From positions 2,781,951-2,794,450 of the forward strand of contig CM018914.1 of the NCBI GenBank assembly GCA_009663005.1: a stretch of 12,500 nucleotides of DNA, in the 5' to 3' direction. A program made the position numbers and the translations under genes. A model generated the notes under the pieces. It made no database searches. It was given only the letters and a program-made list of their open reading frames with translations, and was not told where the DNA came from. The stretch is from Actinidia chinensis (Eukaryota > Streptophyta > Magnoliopsida > Ericales > Actinidiaceae). This document shows, one piece after another, positions 6,960-12,500 of this stretch (position 1 is its first letter; each line of letters begins with the position of its first letter).

Positions 6960-7960
6960 TTTTCATTTAAGTTGTTCCTACTCAATCCCAAGTCTCCAAG
7001 TTGCAGAGTTCTTCTAGCTGTGTGGTATAGGTTCACTGAGCAAAATTTTCGAGAGGTCCAAATTACTGAATTTTAGGAGGAAATTTGATAGACGGTATGG
7101 AGCCGTTAATCCGATTAGCGGGACAGATCTAAAAGATGTCAGGTTCATTCAACTGATCCATCGAGATGGGAATATCACCTCTAGTAGGTTATTGTTGAGT
7201 GTAATTGATGCAAATTTCTTAAACCCAAATTTCTAGAGGGAAATTTGACATGAAGTGTTATGCACCATAAACATGACTTCCAAACTCTTTAGGTCCTTAT
7301 TTCTGGAGGAATGGATCCGCCAAGTCGTTTGAAAAGTTCCAAAAGAGTGAGATGGGTCAAATTGCAAAATGAGATGAAGGGATTGGACCGTCAGGTGTTC
7401 TAACTCAAATCCATGATTTCCAAACTCTTAAGGTTCCCTTTTCTGGAGGAAAAGAACATCAAGTCGATTTGAAAACAGTTTCAAATAGGTGAGATCAATC
7501 AAAATTGCCAAAGATGAAGGGATTCGACCGTCAAGCTTGTTTAGATACATGTACAGGAATTTCAAACTCTTCAAGTTCCCTATCTCTGAAGGAATTGAGT
7601 TGTCCAAGCGATTCCATACAGGCCAAATAGGTGCGATGGGTCAATTTGCATAAATGAAGGGATTGACCGTGAAGGACTGTTATCACCTATTTCCAGGGCT
7701 TTCAAATCTTTAGGTCCCTATTCCTAGAGGATGGACCGGGGAGTTGATTATAATTCAAATTCAAAATTGGGAGATTGGTTAAATGGCCAATAGAGAAGGG
7801 ATTGGACCCACGAGATAATGATCATATATGTAAAGGTGGACTAATTGGGTGAGGTTTCCCAGAGTAAGAGGCCAGCATACCTAGTAGGGGACTTTTTCTG
7901 TTGGCCCCCCCCCCCCCCCCCCAATAAGCTTGAGGTCCGTGAGCTTCGACAGAGCAACCA
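6960..7960 (-). repeat. Leucine-rich repeat array of the receptor kinase relic
   Basis: Minus-strand phrases include GNLKSLEIMDLS (near 7430), KDLKSLEVM (near 7290), TQLEELCNLET (near 7010), TQLVHLYIYDHYLVGPI-like sequence near 7810-7840, and SIPNEIG near 7960. On the plus strand the anchor TGAAGGGATT recurs at 7375, 7515 and 7655 (and AGAAGGGATT near 7794), spaced about 140 bases. That is close to two 24-residue LRRs (144 bases) with small losses, and fits the alternating IPPEIGNLKSLE / IPSSFGNLTHL units of this family. Confidence 0.8.
7905..7922 (+). repeat. Homopolymer of 18 C
   Basis: An uninterrupted C run inside the first LRRs of the receptor kinase relic. Where the family normally has a short coding interval, this would give poly-Gly or a frame change. 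Such a run is rare in AT-rich plant DNA and hard to sequence correctly. Confidence 0.9.
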
Positions 7961-8246
7961 ATTTCGTTCGGAATGCTCCTCGTAGGTAGGAAAAAGCTGA
8001 GATGGAGTTTCTCAAGGTCGGTAAGGAAGACCAAAATGTGTTCCAAATCTTTCGGATCACAGAGTTATCTTCGTAATCTCAACGATGCTTCCTGCCTCGT
8101 GCAACGAATTCCTGGTAATCGCAGTGATTTGGTAAAGAGAAGTCCCCACCAACCGATATTAAGCAGAGCTTTCGCCTCATACTTCCGACGGACGGTGATG
8201 GTTTTGCGAATGCTGGTGTTAGGGAAATACGATAGCTGATATGCAT

Positions 8247-8409
8247 AATCCTGTGAGCACAGCAGAATAAATAGAGGTTGGTAATGTATTTTTACTCATC
8301 ATTGAGGTAGTATGGATTTTGTAGCTCCAGATTATAATCTTTGCTGCTGCTGTCAAAGACTAAGAGGCTTTTTAAAGATGATGTGTACGATATCTGACCT
8401 TTCAGCACA
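8247..8409. other. 5' flank of the receptor kinase relic
   Basis: This is where its promoter would lie. I see no convincing TATA box in the right place on the minus strand and no other gene. A TTGCTGCTGCTGTC patch at 8341 is a minor triplet repeat. Confidence 0.35.
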
Positions 8410-8600
8410 CACAAAGTTTTCTTTTTAACTTAAAAGAAAAACAGTTTTATTTTGTAAAAAAAATATTTTTTAATATATAAACTGTTTTCAATAAAAACAG
8501 TTTTGTTTTTAAAAAGAAAATAAACAGTTTTATTTTCTGGAAAAAAAACTTATTTTAAATAAAAATTGGAAAACAGAAATATAAAACCAAAAAAGTTAGT
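8410..8600. repeat. A/T homopolymer-run array, inverted relative to 3040-3270
   Basis: Units such as AAAACAGTTTTATTTTGTAAA and AAACAGTTTTATTTTCTGG repeat several times and are followed by GTGGTGGATGGTGGGTGG (about 8601-8618). Read on the other strand the order (CCACCACC patch, then AACTGTTTTATTTT units) matches 3015-3270. It is probably the interior of a related non-autonomous element whose ends were not found. Confidence 0.45.
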
Positions 8601-8689
8601 GGTGGATGGTGGGTGGTAAGTGAGTGAGGTATTTTGATTGTGAGATTGGATAGCTATCTTTCCAAAATTATGGAATCACTATTCTTAAA

Positions 8690-8790
8690 ATGGAAGAATG
8701 ATAATTCACATTTTGAAATGCTAATTCTAATTTTTTTTTACAACCAAAATTAGAAATAAGCATTTCTATAGAATTATCATAATTCCAAAT
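8690..8790. mobile_element. Long imperfect hairpin, MITE-like
   Basis: The left arm ATGGAAGAATGATAATTC...GAAATGCTAATTCTAATTTT (about 8690-8734) pairs with the right arm AAAATTAGAAATAAGCATTT...GAATTATCATAATTCCAAAT (8746-8790) around a loop of about 11 bases. By eye identity is near 80%. The foldback shape and TTGGAAT-type edges fit a small MITE. If transcribed it could be a small-RNA source. The frame at 8668-8928 that crosses it is a by-product. Confidence 0.6.
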
Positions 8791-8914
8791 AACCAAATGT
8801 AAACTCCGACTTCCCCTATCTCTGAGTTTTGTTACAATTGCATTTCTTATTTTGTGGGCCGACGACCGCCTCTTAATAAGACTTTGGCGGTCTGCAACCA
8901 AGAAACATGCGAGA
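8791..8914. other. Short unclassified spacer
   Basis: Less AT-rich than its surroundings (CCGACGACCGCCTC near 8858). No frame or repeat is supported. Confidence 0.3.
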
Positions 8915-9084
8915 GACATGTGCATCATGGGCCGAGATCTTGGGTAAGGACATAAACAGTGCCGAGAGAATCACATTTGAGAAAAATGAACTTGATAGGA
9001 AGGGGACAATAGACTAGGGTCTAACAGATTCATCCAGCAACATACTTTGAGAAGAAGATGATGATGTGCAATTTGCTGTAGTAG
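8915..9084 (-). repeat. Dispersed repeat shared with 10900-11060
   Basis: AACTTGATAGGAAG (8989), CAGCAACATACTTTGAGAAG (about 9035) and AAGATGATGATG match AACTTGATAGGAAG (about 10960), CTGCAACATATTTTGAGAAG and AAGATGATGATG in the same orientation. Identity is moderate. On the minus strand both copies can be read as short peptides rich in His or Ile, but with frame breaks and no recognised family. It directly abuts the gypsy fragment. Confidence 0.6.
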
Positions 9085-9720
9085 ACATCTAGGGTAAATA
9101 ACCAAAGTCGAATTACTCGTGACCTCGGTACTTGACCTCGGCAAAGGCTCGGGTGACATGCGAAGAGAACAAAAGTAATCGTCCGGGGTGAGGACGTTAA
9201 AACGCCTCTAGGGTGGAGATCAGGTCAAGAGAGTATAAGCTAGGCAGGCCATAACAGAGCTCTCAGTGTGAGTATACAAGGGTTCAGTCATTGGTCACCA
9301 TCTCGGAGAGGAAGGCAGATTACTGGAGCAAACCTCTGGTACTTGTCACATTTTTCTAGTGAACCCCATTACGTCTCGCCCAGTTGAGGCCGGAAGTATC
9401 CTTGACGAACAGCTTTCCTAACAGTGACCTTACCCCCCAGAGTGATTTTCGCATGCTTTAAGGAGTCTCTGAGTACGTAATTTGACTTCATTAGGTCGAA
9501 AGGACATCTTAGGAGTGGCCATGAGGAAAGATCTCTCTTACAGAGGTTAAGGAGTTGGCAAAATCTGGCAGATCGATATTGAATCAACGCAGCTTGGAAC
9601 TTGTTTGATGGCAACGATCCATTTCGGAGGTATGCAATGATATCATCCATCCACGTTGGACCACTTCTGTTTGACAGGCTGTTTTGGGTGATCTCAAGAA
9701 TTCCAGAGGTATACTTCTGT
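9085..9720 (-). pseudogene. Ty3/gypsy polyprotein fragment, RNase H end to integrase zinc finger and core start
   Basis: On the minus strand WMDDIIAYLRNGSLPS (about 9656-9610), then YRSARFC, LYKR-like, LLRC, NYVLR, an NHSGG patch readable after a frame change, VRKAVRQGYFRP (about 9410-9380) and KCDKYQRFAP (about 9355-9325) follow the order of the RNase H-integrase linker and HHCC zinc finger of plant gypsy elements. Further on, DYF...SPEPLPRSSTEVTSNS (about 9165-9105) resembles the integrase core stretch DYFTKWVEAEPL. Frames change several times, again mostly by small indels. No LTRs, reverse transcriptase or protease are nearby, so it is an isolated piece. Confidence 0.8.
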
Positions 9721-10372
9721 TCGAGATTAAATCAAAGGCTGAGGCAAAGATTAAGCCAAAATATTAGGAAGTGAGTAAGAAAAATCACCAAATGTTATAT
9801 TACTCTGATATCATGATTTAGTCCAATACACTTTCCAAATAAAAATCCACTTACCTTTGCCTTGATCTCTTTAAAAACCATACGGGTGTGGTAAGAATCT
9901 GAACACAGACGAATTTCTGAACATGATTATGAATTGAAATTTATGTTACATGGACTTGAGTGCGGGTGTTAAGTGTGAGTACATATCTAAGTGTGGATTC
10001 ATCTATTTTTTTTTTTTTTAAGAACACGGAGAATACAATAATATATTCACATTCCTTGGTACATTTTTTCTATTTTTTTGAATTAAAAATATTTACAAGC
10101 TGCATTAAAGCATTTTAAGCATATTAAAAGAGTTTTTTGCGTGTCAGATAATTTATATCCAAAATATTTTTTCTAAGTGAATGTCCAACTAAATATATCG
10201 GATACCCATATCTAAGTGTTGAGAAAATCCAACACAGGTACTTTACAAATTTAAAAAAAAAAATACTCTATTGAAGTATGTATGAATTTTGTGCTACAGC
10301 AGGATTTTAAAATATTATGTGTCTGACTTCTTGACCCCGGCCAAGGGAGTTCAAGCCATGGGCACTTTCATT
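9721..10372. other. Gene-free AT-rich stretch
   Basis: No frame is supported. CATATCTAAGTGT occurs in similar settings twice (near 9982 and 10207), and GGGTGTTAAGTGTGAG, GGATACCC and AACACAGG motifs hint at a decayed repeat, but no clear ends were found. T runs lie at 10006-10019 and 10073-10079. Confidence 0.35.
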
Positions 10373-10720
10373 TTACTATTCCTCATCACGTGTAGCGGAG
10401 GATAATTTGGTTCCGACTTCATAACGCGTAATAGTTTTAAAATTTTCATCATTTTCCCGCACATTCACATCATTGAAAAAGCGGCACCGAATTTTTAACT
10501 TGTTTGATCCAAGGAGAAAGAGTGATTGGAACATCTCTAAAATAACGCGTAATGGGCTATTCATTCGGCAATTGTGGTCCCGTTTATGTCATTTCATTCC
10601 ATCCATTTTGTGCGATACAATGGTCAAAACTCCATTAAAACTTTGGAAGATGCCTTTTTTCGTGGTTTCCCACTTGTTCTACAACTTGGAAGCAAGAATC
10701 ACCCTGCTTTAGCTTTCTAG
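10373..10720. other. Unclassified, less AT-rich patch with overlapping frames
   Basis: Open frames overlap on both strands (plus 10473-10712, minus 10376-10564). The plus frame includes NLFDPRRKSDWNISKITRNG and a hydrophobic tail, the minus one RCRFFNDVNVRENDENFKT. I do not recognise either. The 9-base motif ACGCGTAAT occurs twice (10425 and 10543), about 118 bases apart. It could be a captured exon or an unknown repeat. There is no start-context or splice evidence that decides the matter. Confidence 0.25.
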
Positions 10721-10756
10721 TTGAAGGTGTTGGTCGGTGGTGTTTGCTGGTTTTTA

Positions 10757-11493
10757 AGATAAATTTAGGATAAATCTCACTATTGATCCTTATAGTTTAA
10801 CCAAAATTTCACTTTGGTATATATTGTTTTAATTTGAATAATTAAGACTAGTTTTAATTTATTTTAATGTAGTTCCTCTGTAATATGTTAATAATTGGAT
10901 GGAAAGTGCATGTGATCACATTGCAATAGTTGCCAAGAGAATCAAATTTTGACCAATAACTTGATAGGAAGGTGGCAAGATACTTGGGTTTGATATATCC
11001 TTCTGCAACATATTTTGAGAAGAAGATGATGATGGTGATGATGATGGCAATTGACAAAAGGGGTTCTCCTCGATACCTTCCCATTAGCATATCTATAGTT
11101 TTTAATTTGAATAATTAAGACTTATAGTATTAAATTAATTTCAACAATGTAGTGTTCCATTTGCAATATTTCTTAATAATTGGATGAAAGTGTCATGTGG
11201 ATTTCACTTTGCCCTCTTAGTATAAGGAATTTACATTCCCCTTTATAGAGTGTAATTCCACCATGGGTCCTTATAGTTTGACTAAAGTTTTTACTTGGTC
11301 TTAAAATTGGCCATGTGAATTTTTACAATCTTCATTTTCTGTCTAAATTATTAATCAGTATTTATGGAAGGACTATATTGAAATTAAATAAAACTACAGG
11401 GGCTTAATTGTTTAAAATAGAACTATATGGACCAAAGTGATTTTTTTTCAAACTATAAGGATCAGTAGTGAGATTTACCCGTGTCTTTTATCT
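10757..11493. mobile_element. Terminal-inverted-repeat element with internal duplication
   Basis: The left arm AGATAAATTTAGGATAAATC, then TCACTATTGATCCTTATAGT, CACTTTGGT and AATAATTAAG, matches the reverse complement of the right end (AGATAAAAGACACGGGTAAA, TCTCACTACTGATCCTTATA, CACTTTGGTCCATATAG, AACAATTAAG) for about 90 bases at roughly 75-80%. It is about 737 bp and non-coding. The TCCTTATAGTTT/CACTTTGGTC end type is common in plant MITE-like repeats. A third TCCTTATAGTTTGACTAAAG lies inside at about 11269. No target duplication was confirmed, so the exact ends are approximate. Confidence 0.7.
10826..11200 (+). repeat. Internal direct duplication flanking an insert
   Basis: TTTTAATTTGAATAATTAAG and the following sequence to TAATAATTGGATGGAAAGTG (10826-10914) are repeated at 11097-11200 as TTTTTAATTTGAATAATTAA to TTAATAATTGGATGAAAGTG. 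The 180 or so bases between (10915-11096) carry the sequence shared with 8915-9084. Confidence 0.7.
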
Positions 11494-11510
11494 AATCTAG
11501 ATTTTAGCAT

Positions 11511-11901
11511 TGTAGGTGTTTGTTTTATTTTTAATATTTTGGGATGATGACTTTAGACAACACCTCAGTCTGATAAGACCCAGGACAACTGGGGGCGCAG
11601 CCTGAGAAGGATAATGAGAGATTGAGATGTCAGTTAAGGCACCACCCCGAGCTGTAGGGTGTTCTGTTGCTGTTAGGGTACAGTCTTAGCGTAATGTAAG
11701 TTTTTATTGTAACAAATCTCAGCTCGATTGAACAGCCCACGCCTTAGAGAAAATATGCAACGTTCCTCATGTACCTCGGGGAAGAGCTCGCATTCCGCAA
11801 GGAGCTCGGCTAACTCTTCTCAAATGTCTGCAAAGTGAATGTAGGTAAGTCTCGTGGGATAGAGTTCGAGATCAGCTAACTATTTCCAATGTCTGCTAAA
11901 T
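11511..11901 (+). repeat. Direct repeat, copy B (short version)
   Basis: The 391-bp copy begins TGTAGGTGTTTGTTTTATTT and ends GTCTGCTAAAT, parallel to 1-762. It lacks the exon-like part and the 345-510 part of copy A, and differs by many single-base indels as well as substitutions. It starts some 18 bases after the right end of the 10757-11493 element. Confidence 0.75.
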
Positions 11902-12368
11902 GAACGCAGATAAGATGCTTTTACTCTATTAAAGCATGGTAGCAATAACACAATTCCGATATTGTCTGTGCGATCGCCGGCTTTATACTAGATAAAAGGT
12001 TGTATTCAAAAAAAAAGTTCTTTCATGCTTTACTTTTCAGGATTTGTGTTCATAATAAACGAAGAGGGGCCTAGAGGGCTAAACCACATAAAGACCAAAG
12101 GACTATACAGAAGGTGGTATGGGAAGTAAATATACAATCAATCTTTTTCTATTTTTTTTTTAAGTTCAGAAGTAACAAATGTTCCTCAATTACTAACATA
12201 TACAGAAAAAGAAAATCAATGTCTCATATATCCATCTTTGCCATCTTGCTTCCTACAATCTCAAGAAACAAATTCAGATCTCTGGATATAGATAAATCCA
12301 AGATAAGATACAAAGGCAAAATGTAACAAAAAATGAGAAGTACAAAAAGCGAAAACTGTCATGGTGGT
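11902..12368. other. Gene-free stretch
   Basis: No frame is supported; the frame at 12114-12326 has no recognisable content. If the exon-like frame at 12369-12470 is real, this region would be its 3' untranslated and downstream sequence. I see no decisive polyadenylation signal. Confidence 0.35.
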
Positions 12369-12470
12369 TCAGTTTACGGTGAAAGGCTCCTCATTAGGAA
12401 TCCTCCGGGATACCATTCTAGCAGAGGAAGGCTCACCCAAGGAGTCAGATGCCAAGGATGATCCCAAACC
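12369..12470 (-). CDS. Possible 3'-terminal exon of a gene beyond the right edge
   Basis: On the minus strand a 33-codon frame from 12470 to a TGA at 12369-12371 reads GLGSSLASDSLGEPSSARMV followed by a basic-then-acidic tail (SRRIPNEEPFTVN). Just upstream lies GCGCTAG, which would serve as a splice acceptor and is itself an in-frame stop otherwise. The peptide has an ordinary, protein-like composition but I do not recognise the family. Open frames of this length are common by chance, and the acceptor lacks a good pyrimidine tract. Confidence 0.3.
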   Translation of the reverse strand, partial: GLGSSLASDSLGEPSSARMVSRRIPNEEPFTVN

Positions 12471-12500
12471 CTAGCGCTCCTAGTTCTGTTATGGGAATTT

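Larger units (their letters stand above)
5560..8246 (-). pseudogene. LRR receptor-like kinase of the MIK2 / At1g35710 type, near full length, frame broken
   Basis: On the minus strand the order is that of a plasma-membrane LRR receptor kinase: N-terminal cap with EAKALLNIGWWGLLF (from 8178), alternating LRRs (about 7960-6960), a hydrophobic segment (about 6690-6600), then a Ser/Thr kinase domain (about 6530-5590) ending near RPTMQHISQ. The phrases DIIEATNDFDIR, YKYMERGSLFCALR and DVYSFGVVALE are hallmarks of the MIK2-like group (LRR subfamily XII in my recollection), whose known member MIK2 senses SCOOP-type peptides. The frame is broken very often, mainly by one- or two-base indels, while codons between breaks stay well conserved. 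The length, about 2.7 kb, is slightly short for the family, so a few LRRs may be missing. The start is uncertain: an ATG at 8246 gives a weak leader ending near AFAKPSPSVGSM. It is either a pseudogene or a gene damaged by sequence error. Confidence 0.85.

Noticed and set aside
8668..8928. 86-codon minus frame
   Set aside because: It crosses the foldback at 8690-8790 and has no recognisable content.
1..11901. Copies A and B as the LTRs of one 12-kb retrotransposon
   Set aside because: No primer site follows copy A directly, no polypurine tract precedes copy B, the ends are not TG...CA matched, and the sequence between holds unrelated elements in both orientations.

Overview
The window reads as nuclear intergenic DNA from a flowering plant, probably a eudicot. 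It is AT-rich, has long A/T runs, and carries the usual plant repeat load: miniature LTR retrotransposons with initiator-tRNA-Met primer binding sites, MITE-like inverted-repeat elements, a tRNA-like SINE and a decayed Ty3/gypsy polyprotein fragment. No gene in the window is visibly intact. Most long reading frames are chance frames in AT-rich or repeat DNA.

Layout. 1-762 is copy A of a diverged direct repeat whose shorter copy B lies at 11511-11901. Copy A holds an exon-like frame at 47-217. 905-1603 is a retrotransposon patchwork: a copia-type LTR end, a tRNA-Met primer site, a polypurine tract and a miniature 3' LTR. A second, complete miniature element (1128-1461) is nested inside that 3' LTR and is flanked by near-identical 5-bp target duplications. 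2019-2135 is a tRNA-like SINE. 2776-3612 and 4113-4536 are terminal-inverted-repeat (MITE-like) elements. 4540-5500 is low-complexity DNA with short repeats.

5560-8246 (minus strand) is the main discovery: an almost full-length LRR receptor-like kinase of the MIK2 / At1g35710 type. It runs from the N-terminal LRR cap through alternating LRRs, a membrane segment and a whole kinase domain with a recognisable 85-bp intron. The frame is broken dozens of times, mostly by one- or two-base insertions and deletions while the codons between stay well conserved. It may be a pseudogene, or a real gene damaged by sequence error.

8410-8590 is an A/T-run array and 8690-8790 a hairpin. 8915-9080 shares sequence with 10915-11060. 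9085-9720 (minus) is a gypsy RNase H/integrase junction fragment. 10757-11493 is another inverted-repeat element with an internal duplication. 11511-11901 is copy B. 12369-12470 (minus) might be the last exon of a gene lying beyond the right edge.

I found no evidence of a novel functional system. The points most worth checking are the indel-dominated damage in the receptor kinase and gypsy stretch, the nested miniature retrotransposons, and the 10.7-kb-spaced direct repeat.
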